NCBI GenBank assembly: GCA_032622095.1
Contig: CP136069.1
Location: 186,299,122-186,363,121, forward strand
From: Siphonodentalium dalli
Taxonomy: Eukaryota; Mollusca; Scaphopoda; Gadilida; Siphonodentaliidae
Reading direction: 5' to 3'
DNA: 64,000 nucleotides
Shown in pieces: positions 14,101 through 29,100 of this stretch. Each line of letters opens with the position of its first letter. The first letter of the stretch is position 1. A program made the translations under genes and the position numbers. The notes under the pieces are model-generated. The model was given only the letters and a program-made list of their open reading frames with translations, did no database searches and was not told the DNA's origin.

Positions 14101-17100
14101 TCCTTATTATCCGAGCGTTGTCTTACCCTCTTCAGACCCCCCTACTCCTTATTATCCGAGCGGTTGTCTTACCCTCTTCAGACATCCCTACTCCTTATTA
14201 TCCGAGCGGTTGTCTTACCCTCTTCAGACATCCCTACTCCTTATTATCCGAGCGGTTGTCTTACCCTCTTCAGACATCCCTACTCCTTATTATCCGAGCG
14301 GTTGTCTTACCCTCTTCAGACATCCCTACTCCTTATTATCCGAGCGGTTGTCTTACCCTCTTCAGACCCCCCTACTCCTTATTATCCGAGCGGTTGTCTT
14401 ACCCTCTTCAGACCCCCCTACTCCTTATTATCCGAGCGGTTGTCTTACCCTCTTCAGACCCCCTACTCCTTATCATCCGAGCGGTTGTTGTCTGTCATTG
14501 GATTACCATGTTATCTATAATGGCTAACTTTCTGTTATTTATATTCACGCAGTAAATGCTGCGCGAATTCAAAACTGACATAAATATTTTTGCATGTCAT
14601 AACAGGTTTAGTGTTCACTCGTTCCTGAAGATACATTAATGTTGTGCATTACAGAACATCAGAACGAAATTTATATAAAATATAACATAACTACATCATC
14701 ATTTTGTTGTGATGATGGGTTTTTATATAATCCAGAGCAACTGCGCTTTTTTACTTGGGAATTTGATAAATTCTGGGTACCGGCTTGTAACGTGGGAAAG
14801 GATAATTTAATTCAGTTATACGTTGGTATGCAGGTAGCACAGCTCGATGTAGAGGATACCGACATGTTTCGTCCATTCAATGTTACTAGAGTTACAGGCC
14901 TTGTGTGACTTGGGAATTTCTGAAATTGGTGACTGTATGAACATTTCATCTAGTAAGTTTGAGTGTTGATAGCCACGTTGAGGAGGAATGATACCCCCTT
15001 ACTATGGGGTTCATTCATTCAGTGTTGCCACAGTTATGGCCCTTGTTGGACTTATAATTATATTGAATGTTCAACTTTTGCATCGTAACTCCGATCAGAC
15101 TTGAAAATGTTATTTGGAATGTTAACATACCAGGATTGATTGAATGATATTGACATGTCTTGTCCGTGTAGTTATTGCCCTTGTCGGAAATAGCAAGATT
15201 CTCCGCCATCATTGTTACACATCTAGCATTGTTACTAAAGCACCAACAGTTGGATTTGAATATCTTTGGAATAGTGCTATGTCTATTTGAGCGAAAGGAT
15301 AGTCTTTTTATCCACTGATTTCCCCAGAGTGACCAACCTTCCTGGATTTACAAAATAACAACATGTTCCATCATACAGACAGTTATTTTTGCCAACTACC
15401 TAATTTTATCTTCGGGGGCATATGTCACGCTTGGTCTTGTACTTCTATTATATTAGTATACCGCTTGACAATATGTGTATATCGTCAGCGGGCTGTCAAA
15501 ATGCTGTGTCCGCAGTGCATTGGCACTGTAGGTACAGCATTATGGCCGCCCACTGACGATATGTACCTTATTCCTTACCAAGAACTTCTTATCATCAAAA
15601 CTAAAGTAACTCAGGTATAGATATGACAAGAAACGTTGTCAAATTAGTTTTGACACTCGTATTGTAGGTTCTATGTTCTCCGAGCATCCGAAATAAGAAC
15701 ATATAGTTGCAAATGGATCAACAACAGCAACGAAAGAGTTACGAAAGGGACTTTTAAACTAAATTCTAGCGGTGCTATGCTGCTAAGATGTTACTAAATT
15801 AAATTACTAAGAAAGGTGACTTTCAAGCTAGCAGAACACTGCTAGCATTTAGTTTGAAAGTCATTTTTCTTAAAGCTTTCATCGTGCAACAGCTTAGTAG
15901 CAGAACACTGGTATAATTTAGTTTAAAGGTCCATTTTCTTAATTCTTTCATCTAGTAACAGCTTGGCGACAAAGCTGTAATACTTTCGTAGCTGGGGTCA
16001 GCGTCCTGGCCCGATGTTGGGAACAACAACTCTCAGGTGAATGATTTAGATCATTGCCTCTGGGGTTCACTGATTTCATCAAAACAAGTTATTAATTGTC
16101 CATCTGTTGTTGATGGAATTATCCATCTGTTGTTGATGGAATTGTCCATCTGGTGTTGATGGGAGCGGCGCATACGTGTTCCAATCAAATCACGACATCT
16201 GGAGTTCAGGACGTTTTCCTCTCAGCCCATTTATACCAGACAGAGCCAATCTCTAGGACTTGACTTGACTGACTCTTGTTTCTGAACGCACACTTGATAC
16301 TAACGTGCGTGAGAAGATGTTGTTGTATTATTCTCCGTGGCCACCTGATGGGGTGCACTTGTATATAGTTGTACAATAAATGTCATCAACGTGTTTCCGA
16401 GAATTCCAACCTAATGGTTAGAACCTGTGGGACCAGCAGCCCGAGAGAGTGGTACCAAGCACTGATAGAATTTAGTATGAAACTCCCGTTTCTTAATTCT
16501 TTAATCTAGTAACAGCTTAGCAGCAGAACACTCCTAGAATTTAGTTTAAAAGTCCGTTTTCTTAATTATTTCATCTAGCAACAGCTTGGCGGCAAAGCAC
16601 TGCTAGAATTTAGTATGAAACTCCCTTTTCTTAATTCTTTAATCTAGTAACAGCTTAGCGGAAGAACACTGCTAGCATTTAGTTTGAAAGTCCCCTTTCT
16701 TAGTAATATCATGTAATAACAGCTTATTAGCAGCTGCTACTAGATGAAAGAATTAAGAAAAGGGACTTTTAAACTACATTCTAGCAGTGTTCTGCTGCTG
16801 AGCTGTATATAAATGAAAGAATTAAGAAATTGGAATTTCATAGTAACTTCTAGCAGTTCTTTGCTACTAAGCTGTTACTAAATTAAAGAACTAATGAAAA
16901 GGACTATCAAACTCAAATCTAGCAGTACTCTGCTGCTGAGCTGCTTTAAATAAGAGTGCATGACGACGAATACGCAGACCGCTGACGAGGGACACATACA
17001 TGTAAAGGTGAATAGACTGGTCATCTTGGAAAAACGCTAGCACTTTTGAAGAGAGATAAACATTTCTAAGTCACGATGGACGTATACAATGAGTACCAAC

Positions 17101-20100
17101 GAACTAATGTCAAAATCTACACGTCAAGTCGTCTGCCAAGTTTAGTGCGGGTGCCATCCTCAAGAGGGTACTTTGCAATTATTGCAAATTATGAGCATAC
17201 GTTTAGAAGTGTTTTTTTCCGGTCGACATCCTGTTATTGTGGACAGTTGGAGATTCACATAAACTGCGATGTGACTTATATAATCGTCGGTTATCGTTGT
17301 TGTGAATTGAAAACCACGTCCTTGTTGCTTAACATTGTCTTTGCTAACTGGATTCTCCTCCCAGTTATAAAAGTACATATTGGATGGTAGATTATTCATC
17401 TGGGGGTTTCGGGAGAAATACGCAGAAAATAGATACCATTAATGGAGAGGGAGTCCTATTTTTTGGAGAGAATGTTGAGATAACATGATCAGCAAACGAC
17501 CTAATGTCATTTGTTATCGATATTTTTTACATGATCCTAACCTTATTCCATTCAATAAACCCATTCTATAAATTGTGATATTAAACGTTCGTTTAATAAC
17601 AGGAAATAGTGCCAGGTGCCAGGTGACCTTTGCCTTCCGATTTGTAGTTTGTTTACATTCCTTACGCATCGTCTCAAAATACTATGGCTTCCAATATTTT
17701 TCCAACAATCTATAATGAATGGAGACCTTTAAAAGTTATGTCATTAAATATACGCCATTAAATACACAAAAATGTCTTTTGTTGATTTAGGTATGTTTAT
17801 GAGGTTTTGGATCATGTAATAAATAGAATCTACAACGAGTCCCAGTTTATAGCGGACTTTACAAAACTCGTCCAGTAAATTAGGTCTGGCCCTCGCCAAA
17901 GGCTCGGTCCAGTCCTAATTTACTGGACTCGTTTTGTAAATTCCGCTATTTACGGGGGACTCGCTGTAGATCCTCTATATATCACATACTTAGCCCATAA
18001 TCTCGACCTAATTGTTTTATTAAGACACATGTGTAGTATCGGCACGCGCAGTGACGTAAGATCTTAGCGCAATGATGTCTATATCAATATCGGAACTTTT
18101 GTATTAGGTTAATTATAATATAATTATGATATTCGATTTATGTTTGGTTATTTAGTGCTGACTGTGAGATAAAAATGCGTGATCATGGTGGTTGAACAAT
18201 TTTGTCAACATAAAAGACGCATCTAAAATCGAACTATTTTTTCTTGAATGTGTCTTTATTGCCTCTTTGGTTGCGATAAGGAAATCAATATTTTTCGAAA
18301 TTGATTAGCCCCGACCACTAAGTTTGATTCGAGCCTCGATCAATCATCGGAAAGCTCTCACCGAGGGCTTTCCGATGAATGGCAACAAGCCATATTTCCG
18401 ACTAAATCCTGAAAAGTTACCCATAATTCTGCTGTGGTTAATGAGTCGATAATTTAGAGCATTACTGTAGCTGAAACAGGCCCTCGAGACTCCCTTCGGG
18501 AACCTTTATTCGGTGTTTGAGGAGGACTGCGGCCCATTTGTGTGTTAACAACATGTGGTCCATGTGTGTGTGTGTGTGCGCGAAGCGCTTATGAAAGATA
18601 TGTCCTATTTGTTTTATATATAGAGATAATATTTATTGTGCTACTTCAATATATCCTCGTGCAGATAGGTTCATATTGGACCTAAATATTGACATCGGTT
18701 CATATTGGACTTATTTGTTTCATATTCAATTTAACAAGTTAACCAAATCATTTACATGCTCATGTACATAGGTAGATAGATAGATAGATAGATAGATAGA
18801 TATATTTTATTTGTAGGTATGGGACATTATAATTTTTTTCGTAATACAAGGCTTCATTCGGCTTACGTGAAATTTGCCAACACTGATTTTCATTGTAATA
18901 ATTTCAAGCTATTTTCCCCCTTTTTGTTTCGTAAATTATTTTCTGCTCAAGGTTCCTGCTACTAACAAGCTTTCACTTTTCGACTGGCGCCCATTATATA
19001 TACATTGTATATTATTATGCTAAAGTTCTATCAAATAAAGAATATTGACGTGACTTGATCTTTTATGTTGCATTAATTTGTTTTATTTAGGTTTTGTGGC
19101 ATTTGAGGAGAGTGGTGGGATTTGGGTAATACAGAGCACTCCTAAGTATCCTCAGGAAACATCGACTGGATACAAATGGCCAGAATCAGGGAACACAAAT
19201 GGCCAGTCTTTCCTCTGTATCTCTCTAAGCTTCGACCAAATGGATATCGTGGGTAAGACAAGAACTAGATTCTCATTCGGAACATTACAAAGGACTTGAC
19301 TTTTATGACCATAATTTCTGACAGACACATTTGAATAGATATTTTTGTTTTTAAATACCCAGGCCCGTAGATTATTGGCTTTATAGACTTTGTGTTAAGT
19401 AAAATACCAAATTAAATACAATACAATTTATATAAGACCATTTTTCGGATAACCATTTTGTCTGCTGCATTCTGGGACGAAAATTATCCAAACAGTAACA
19501 CGTGTTGGAAACAGCATGTTAGGTGTGACATAGTTGATCCATGCACTTGGCAAATGGGGGTTTCTATCAATATTTAACACGAACAGGGATCGTTTAACAG
19601 ATAAGGTTCATTTGATATATGGAGTTCGGTACCCCAGTGAATAGAGTGTCAGACTTGTACTGGTCTTAACGCACCAGCATGAGTTCGTGCCCGCCGGTGG
19701 ACTGTCGTCTCCGCAACAAGTGGCTTGATCGGATTAAGCAGTGTGTAAGCTGTATATCTGCACGCTGTTTCAAATCTCGTGCCAGGTTGTAAATAGGGAC
19801 CTGGTTATTGGATAAGCGTAAGAAGAGCCTGTAAAATGGCAGGAGGCACATCATTCGGAATTACTCAACAACTGGGGCAATAATGTGAATCACTTATGGT
19901 ATGCTGGTACTAGAGATAAGCGCTATATAAGCTTTATTATTAAAGATACGGGCGGCGTTGGCGGTGGGTATGCTGTTAAAGTATTCAGCTCCGTCAAAAA
20001 CCGTCATGAGCAGAAAGAATAGAAAAATATAGACATACCTTGTTCTTATACCAATCAGAAATATGGCATAAACAGTATATTATTGTCAAATGTTTTTCCG

Positions 20101-23100
20101 TTGTCATGTAAACTAAAGCAAAAAAACGTTACAGAACCTGGCTTTTGTTTAGATACGGATATGGTAAACATAAAGAGCATTATTTGTTACTGTTTTCCTG
20201 ATATGGAAATAATAAAGAGCGTTTATATTATGTGTGTATGATTAACCAATATAATTTCGCTGTGTTATGTAAACAGAAGCAAAACTTCTGTAACACGAGC
20301 AGGTCTTGTTTACGTACACCATCGTACGTCTTGACGACAATATATTATTTACACGCTGATTATGTTTGGTATATGAGCAAAACTATATTTATTTTAATAT
20401 TCCTTCTGTTGATGGCGATTTGACCAGATATGAATATTTCTGCTACGAACGCCGCCCGTGCCTTTAAGGCGAAGGACGAATTTATCGCCGGTGGTTTCGG
20501 ATGTCTGTGGGTTAAATAATCCCAAGCCAAGACTCGGTAATCCTTTATTATAGTCGGATAGGACTATGTTTAATCTACATTCTCTGAAACATTGGTGTAA
20601 AAATTCACAACACTATTTTAATCGGGCGTTTTCTTACACCGCAAACCAATTAGTAGTTAGCGCAATTTGGGAAATTTTCCGATTATTTAGTCCCATAAAA
20701 TCATCAATAATACGATGAGCGACTGGACATGTTTATTAACATTCTGAGGGAAGAGGAAATAATATGTGTCCCTGATATATGATTAAGACTTCACACAAAA
20801 ACTATGAAAGATAACACAGTTATAATTAGTTTTATAGACTCACACCCACAGTAAGTGCATGGGATTTACAACTCGTGTTAACGTTTGGATACTTTTCTTC
20901 CCACAATGCATGAATCTCACTATCCATAACATGGTTTATTTTCTCTTGGTCGAGACGACGACTTGAATTGGTGAATGAATGTGTCCGTTCGTCTATGACA
21001 CGACGTTAACACAAGTCGACGCAATCCGATTTTGACCATATGGATTGTACTCATAAATCAGTTTATCCACAGCTCACTATCTCTATTGTCTATAAATTGC
21101 CTAGATAAAGCCTACTTAATAAACGTAACGTTTATTACGTCAAATAGCTTATTAGGTCAACGTAGTTTTATTAGGTTAGTACTAATTTCATGATGTAATT
21201 GTATATGCAAATTGCGCAGGTAACTAGGGACGTCAACCGACCTAAATGACGTCATCGTAAACGGATATGTGTATTCGATCTAAAACATCTATAAACAATT
21301 AGTACAAGGCCAGCTTAGAATAAATATAAAAAACCCAACGAACTATTTCGCTCTAAGCTGCACTCCTGTTTTTGCACGTCATGAATGCTAATTAGTTTGC
21401 ATGACCTAATAAATGTAAGGGCGTCATCGAAGTAACGAATGTAAAACTGAGGAAAATGACAGATTTACTTCACAAAAGGCAAGTTTTGTGCGATGGATAA
21501 ATAAAATATGGGGCTAATGTTGTCGCTTAAACTGTTCCACATATGTATCAGAGTATATATTAAATGCACGATCTCCACATATGTATCAGAGTATATATTA
21601 AATGCACGATCTCCACATATGTATCAGAGTAGATATTAAATGCACGATCTCCACATATGTATCAGAGTAGATATTAAATGCACGATCTCCACATATGTAT
21701 CAGAGTATATATTAAATGCACGATCTCCACATATGTATCAGAGTATATATTAAATGCATGATCTCCACATATGTATCAGATTATATATTAAATGCATGAT
21801 CTTCACGTGTGTATCAGAGTAGATATTAAATGCACAATCTCCACATATGTATCAGAGTATATATTAAATGCACGATCTCCACATATGTATCAGAGTAGAT
21901 ATTAAATGCACGATCTCCACATATGTATCAGAGTAGATATTAAATGCACGATCTCCACATATGTATCAGAGTATATATTAAATGCACGATCTCCACATAT
22001 GTATCAGAGTAGATATTAAATGCACGATCTCCACATATGTATCAGAGTATATATTAAATGCATGATCTCCACATATGTATCAGAGTATATATTAAATGCA
22101 TGATCTTCACGTGTGTATCAGAGTAGATATTAAATGCACAATCTCCACATATGTATCAGAGACTTTTTTCAGAGTATATATTAAATGCATGATCTCCACA
22201 TGTGTATCAGATATAAAATGCATGATCTCCACATGTGTATCAGAGTAGATATTAAATGCATAATCTCCACCTGTGTATCAGAGGAGATACTAAATGCATA
22301 ATCTCAACATATGTATCAGAGTAGATATTAAATGCATAATCTCTACATGTGTATCAGAGTAGATATTAAATGCATGATCTCCACATGTGTATCAGAGTAG
22401 ATATTAAATGCATAATCTCCACATGTGTATCAGAGTAGATATTAAGTGCATGATCTCCACATGTGTATCAGAGTAGATATTAAATGCATAATCTCTACAT
22501 GTGTATCAGAGTAGATATTAAGTGCATGATCTCCACATGTGTATCAGAGTAGATATTAAATGCATAATCTCTACATGTGTATCAGAGTAGATATTAAATG
22601 CATAATCTCCACATGCGTATCAGAGTAGATATTAAGTGCATGATCTCCACATGTGTATCAGAGTAGATATTAAATGCACAATCTCCACATATGTATCAGA
22701 GACTTTTTCAGAGTATATATTAAATGCATGATCTCCACATGTGTATCAGATATAAAATGCATGATCTCCACATGTGTATCAGAGTAGATATTAAATGCAT
22801 AATCTCAACATATGTATCAGAGTAGATATTAAATGCACAATCTCCACATATGTATCAGAGACTTTTTTCAGAGTATATATTAAATGCATGATCTCCACAT
22901 GTGTATCAGATATAAAATGCATGATCTCCACATGTGTATCAGAGTAGATATTAAATGCATAATCTCCACATATGTATCAGAGTAGATACTAAATGCATAA
23001 TCTCAACATATGTATCAGAGTAGATATTAAATGCACAATCTCCACATATGTATCAGAGACTTTTTTCAGAGTATATATTAAATGCATGATCTCCACATGT

Positions 23101-26100
23101 GTATCAGATATAAAATGCATGATCTCCACATGTGTATCAGAGTAGATATTAAATGCATAATCTCCACATATGTATCAGAGTAGATACTAAATGCATAATC
23201 TCAACATATGTATCAGAGTAGATATTAAATGCACAATCTCCACATATGTATCAGAGACTTTTTTCAGAGTATATATTAAATGCATGATCTCCACATGTGT
23301 ATCAGATATAAAATGCATGATCTCCACATGTGTATCAGAGTAGATATTAAATGCATAATCTCCACATATGTATCAGAGTAGATACTAAATGCATAATCTC
23401 AACATATGTATCAGAGTAGATATTAAATGCATAATCTCTACATGTGTATCAGAGTAGATATTAAATGCATGATCTCCACATGTGTATCAGAGTAGATATT
23501 AAATGCATAATCTCTACATGTGTATCAGAGTAGATATTAAATGCATAATCTCCACATGCGTATCAGAGTAGATATTAAGTGCATGATCTCCACATGTGTA
23601 TCATAGAAGATATTAAATGCATAATATCCACATGTGTATCAGAGTAGATATTAAATGCATAATCTCCACATGTGTATCAGAGTAGATATTAAATGTATTA
23701 TCTCCACATGTGTATCAGCGTAGATATTGAATGCATAATCTCCACATGTGTATGCATAGTAGATATTAAATGCATGATCTAGAATATTGAAGCATTTGAC
23801 ACTTAACTTTGAATTTACATGTATACAGGTCATCAACTGCTTTACAACTACCCAAATGTATATGACAAGAATTTCCCATCCAAGTGGGCGTCTGAAAATC
23901 CCAAAATGGCATTTGTTGTTGACGAAATGCAGGAGCGAAAGGTCCCGTGGGACCGAGCACCCGTGAAACCAGCAGCACCATGGTCTTCAGTAGCATCATT
24001 AGAAACTATCGGAGGAACAGACATAACGAGCTTCGCTAAAACTGACCAATTTGGTAAAGGTGAGTATTATTTCTGCTACGTGGTGCAATGCCGACATGTG
24101 TACTAATGGCAGCAAACCGTAAGCAGAATAGATCAAATGTCTGTAGATAAATACGCTTCATTAATATAATAATGTAATATTGTCTTGTTCTGCTTTCAGT
24201 GAATCAATGCCCATTTTCTGCAATACATTCTGAAATGAAACATGATTTAATTTCGACTCAGTTACATTGTACCATATTAATATTTATTTTTAAATTGATA
24301 GGGAATGAAAGGAATTCAAAAAACACGTGTGCATATTTGGTAAATTAACCCTTCCATGACTGGAGTTACCTCCCTTATTAACCCTTCCATGACTGGATCT
24401 TCCTGACATTTTACAGAAACCCTGCGCCAATTCATTTTCTTATACAGTATATGCAAGTCTCATATAGGGAGCCAGTGCATTCACTTGTATATGCGAGGCT
24501 CCCCATGTGACTCAGGGTGCGCGCTGGACCGAAATTTACTTTTATGTTTCGACACTGGCGGGTTGAACGACTTTCGATATCGGTAAATTAAATACACTCG
24601 CACCTCTATTGTGGTTTATCATACAATTAGCCAATCACCGAACAATACAATGGTAGAAGTGTTGCTTCAACAGAAGGGCACATCACATGAATATTAGTAA
24701 TCCCTCCAACCATCAGTACTAATGCTATGAGATTACCCATCTCAATAGAGGTGTTAACTTTCCCTAAACCTTATAAAACACCACTAATATAACTATGTTG
24801 TAAGAGTTTCCTGAAATAAATGGTAATGATTGACCAACATGTTTTTTCAAATTGCTCGAGGAATTAAAAAGTGACTTGCCATAAGTTTTGCTAAATGAAA
24901 ATATTGTTTGCCAAATGTGAATTATTTTTGCCATTGGCAAATTTGGCAAGTGGCAGCGCGAACATAATGTGAGACTCGCATTTATAAGATAATATACTGG
25001 CACATGATCTTCAATGCTGCACCAGAGGGTCTCAGTTGGTGCGGGCCACCTTGGACTTTCCAGCTGCACCCGCGCCCTCCATTGAACCATGCAAGCCACA
25101 CTCATAAGTTTGGGTAATTATATTTGCACCCCCTTGGAAAATTTTGAAATGTCGACATAAAATTGCAAACTCCTAGCAACTAGAGTTCTAGACTGGACAC
25201 CCCATAAGGTTGGACTGTATCAGCTAAATTGATTGTATTACCCCTAAAAACAAAGCTAACGTAATGTTGGATAAAGTTCTCTGGTTTGCCACTGGCACCA
25301 CATGATATGCTGTGCGATACCCCGTGTGTCTTTTTATGTCACTGATTGTTTAATTTAATAGTGTGGGGGCAAATGTAGATATTGTATACTTTTTAGTAGA
25401 AGCAAGCCACTATGATGTTCATAACCTATTCAGTTTGGAGGGATTTTAAGACTCTATTCCAATTTTTTAACCAGCCGGAAGTAGAAAAAGATGAGAGGGT
25501 ACCGATATGGTGAAAAACGGCATGTAAATCACCCCTAGCCTTCAAAACGAAAAACGCTAAACAACCCATAACGTTAACTCTGACATTCCTGAGCACATCT
25601 GATGCTTCGACTGAACAAGTAAACCATAAGACAAGTGGATCGGATGATTTGGGGATATATCGCGGCTATTTGGGGTAGATTTGGTAAAAAACATGCGCAA
25701 AAATCCTCGAAAATATCCTGATTTTTGCTTATGACGGCAGCCATATTGGATTTGGACGTCACGTGACATTAAAACATTGGAATAGAGTCCAATTATTTAG
25801 CACAACCCATCCCGATGTTGAAAATATACATGCCTTGCTTCTACTAAAAAAGTATACAAGGAACCAGTTTTTGAACAGTTGCCCCCACACCATAATGTGT
25901 TGAAAACTTAACACCGCTATAATCACCGAGTCACCATACCAAATTTGGTTGAAAACGGCCAGGTATCAGGGAGAAACATGCGAACAGATAGACAGACAGA
26001 CAGTCAGACCGACATATTCTACTCTTTTATACATATAGATAGATAACTTTTCTGAGTAAGTTATGGTTTTTCTCTTCGAGTGAGGTTTGGGGATTATTTT

Positions 26101-29100
26101 TACGAGGCACTACACTGCAAAAAGTTTTGGTTCCATATGGAACCAATATTGGTCCTGAAACTTGTCGCTGTGGGAGTACCAAAATAGGGACCAAATTTAG
26201 AACCAATTTAAAGTTGTCCTATTTTTGGTACAATAGTGAACCAAATTAGAAACCAAAATTGGTCCCATGTGGTACCAAAATTGGTCAGGGCCCTTGTCGC
26301 TGTGGGAGTACCAAATTAGGGACCAAATTTGGAACCAATTTAAAGTGGACATATTTTTGGTACAATAGTGAACCAAATTAGAAACCAAAATTGGTCCCAT
26401 ATGGTACCAAAATTGGTCCGGACCCTTGTCGCTGTTGGAGTACCAAAATAGGGACCAAATTTAGAACCAATTTAAAGTGGTCCTATTTTTGGTACGATAG
26501 TTGAACCAAATTAGAAACCAAATTTGGTCCCATATCATAACCAAACCAAAAAATACACGGGAAGCAAACCGAAATGGCCTGTTACCTGCACATGGAGTAA
26601 AATGTGTCTGAATGTCTAAAATAATGGGCCGTAATTCTTAATTTGTGTGTAATATGAAAAAAACTAATTCGCGATAAATCGCAAACTTCTATACAATAAA
26701 TATACTGGTACATGTATGCGATTTAGTGCAAAGGTTTTCGATTTATAACAAATGTTTGCAATTAATAAAATCAATTTGCTTTAACTGTATAAACATAAAT
26801 CATACAGGTCTGGGTGAACTCCAATCGCTCTATAATAGCATGGTCAGGCTAAGATAGACCGACCGTTTGGTCATTTACAGCCAGAATGCATGTGTGATGA
26901 GGGGAGCAAATCTTTGTGATAAATCACAAAACGACTTTGTGAAAATTCGCAAACACCTTTGCAATACCTCGCAGACCTTTGCGATAACTTGCAAACCTTT
27001 GCAATAAATTTCAAGCATCTTTACGATAACTCTCAAACTACGTGGTGATTATACTTTACAATTTATCGTAAACATGTTTGAGATTTATCACGAAGGTTTG
27101 TGATTTATTGCAGATATATTGTTATGTGTTCATGTTGGCACTAATGGGCTTGAACGGTATAAAAATAATAAATCAGACATCTTAAACAGGTCTGGATGAA
27201 CCACAAATCGATCGATGATAGCATGGTCGGGCTAAAATAGACTGATCGGTCTTTAACAGCGAACACACAAAAGAAGCAAACCAATACTTGAAACAAAAAT
27301 TAATTCCTAATCTCTTTTGGAGATTTTTTACTGAGAATATTCAAAATTAAAACAACTTTGCGATAAATTGCCAAACCTTTGCGATAAATCTCAAACATCT
27401 TTACAATAACTCTCAATTAACTACTTGGTGATTATACGTTTATCGCAAAGATGTTTGAGATTTATCACAATAGCCGATGAGGTTAAAATAGACCAATCAT
27501 TCTTTCACAGCCAGCATGTACCTTGTATCATGTATCTGGGATAAGGGGAGTAACTCTAAACGGTTCTATTATTATCGATCAACCTATACTTCAAAAACAA
27601 AACAAAATGAGTTCCGATTTTTTTTTATCAAGACAACATCATAATATAATATTATTCACTAAAAACATTCAAAGTTAAAACAACTTTGCGATAAATCGAA
27701 AACATATTTCTGATAAATCGCCAACTACCATACTTGGCGATTTATCACAAACGTTTGCGATTAATCGCAATGATTGAATTATATTGTTATATGTGGGCAC
27801 TAATGGGATTGAACCATATAACCATTATCAATCAGATATCTTAAACAGGTCTGGGTGAACCACTTACCGATCTATAATAGACTACCGGTAAAATAAACTA
27901 AAATAAACCGATCGGTCTTTCACAGCCAGCATGCATCCGGGATAAGGGGAGTCACTCTAAACTGTGTTATTGTTATCTCTCAACCAATACGTAAACAAAA
28001 TTAATACTGAATTCTTTTGCAAGACACCAAATAATTATTTAATGTATACTGAGAATATTCAAAATAAACATACATGTACATGTATACAGATATTAAAACA
28101 AACAGATTCAAATTGTCAATAAATTTAGAGTTCCCTCTCTTATAACAATGAGCACTGTGTCAGGAAGAGCAATCGGTCTATTGTAGCCCGATCAGGCTAT
28201 TATAGTTAATCTGTGGTTCGCTCAGACCTTTCTTTATACCATAATAAATATCGCGTAAATAGTATGTACCGGTAATTGTTGTGGTTCCTACACTGCATTA
28301 TGTGAACAAAGCCAAATTCAGTTCGAGAACCTGTTGTAAAGTATGTAAATAGCATGCGATAAGCAAAATACTCAACAATGGGGAGACCACACTAATGAAC
28401 TGTACTTAATTAAAACTGGCACCATGTTGTTTGCAAAATACTGTTGTAGCGCTCACTAGTCCTCGCCACAAGATTTTGGTGTTGAATGGGTCACCGGAGT
28501 CACTCTCCCAAAAAAATTGCCACATTGTTGAGCGTTTTGCTTATCGTACACTTCCGATGTGCTGTATCGGTATATGAACAAACAAACCTCACACAAAGAG
28601 AGTTTAATGTATTTAATATACGATCCATTTTGGTACAGCCATGGTAAAAAAAATTATTCTCCATTCGCAGCTATGCGTCATCGAGTCAATGTCATTGCCT
28701 AATCACCAGAGCCATATAATGTAGAATCTCGCGAATATGGTTTCCAATTATGGAAGAGGTTATTTCACAGCAAAGCGATAATGTCCGAATCGTTCTGAAT
28801 GATAGCCAGTTTAGCCACACATGTTTTAATAACAACATGATGCATCTGGATATTGGAATGGTCTACATGTTCATGTACCTGTATATATATATATTTTTTT
28901 ATATATATACAGCTAAGCTCTAATTGGAGCCCCCTAACGACGTTGACACCGATATTACCGCATTGTTGATGATGCTGTTAACCATGATCAATCCTACCAT
29001 GGCCGACCTTCGTACCTTTTTAAAGTCAGCATTATAACCACCACAGACCATAAACAAATTATTAATTGAAATATTGTTTTGTGTATACCCCGCTCGACAA

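Noticed and set aside
5529-14555. A giant ~3000-residue repetitive protein
   Set aside because: All three + frames are open for the same reason (no stop trinucleotide in the unit), indels of one or two bases are common, and there is no signal peptide or splice logic. It is satellite DNA.
14639-14908. 89-codon open frame as a gene or missing DNase II exon
   Set aside because: No family motif was found, and its end overlaps loosely repeated GTTATGGCCCTTGT sequence. The missing catalytic exon was instead found at 3643-3721.
15978-16440. Solo LTR
   Set aside because: A GTACAATAAATG phrase near 16372 looked LTR-like, but no TG...CA borders, target duplication or second copy could be shown.
17076-17399. 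Overlapping open frames on both strands
   Set aside because: No domain, no splice context, and mutual overlap on opposite strands.
17690-17750. IYNEW as a candidate DNase II YND block
   Set aside because: No HTK or donor follows. The real YND...HTK exon is at 3643-3721.
21536-23780. CRISPR-like array
   Set aside because: Units are directly tandem with no unique spacers, in a spliced eukaryotic gene.
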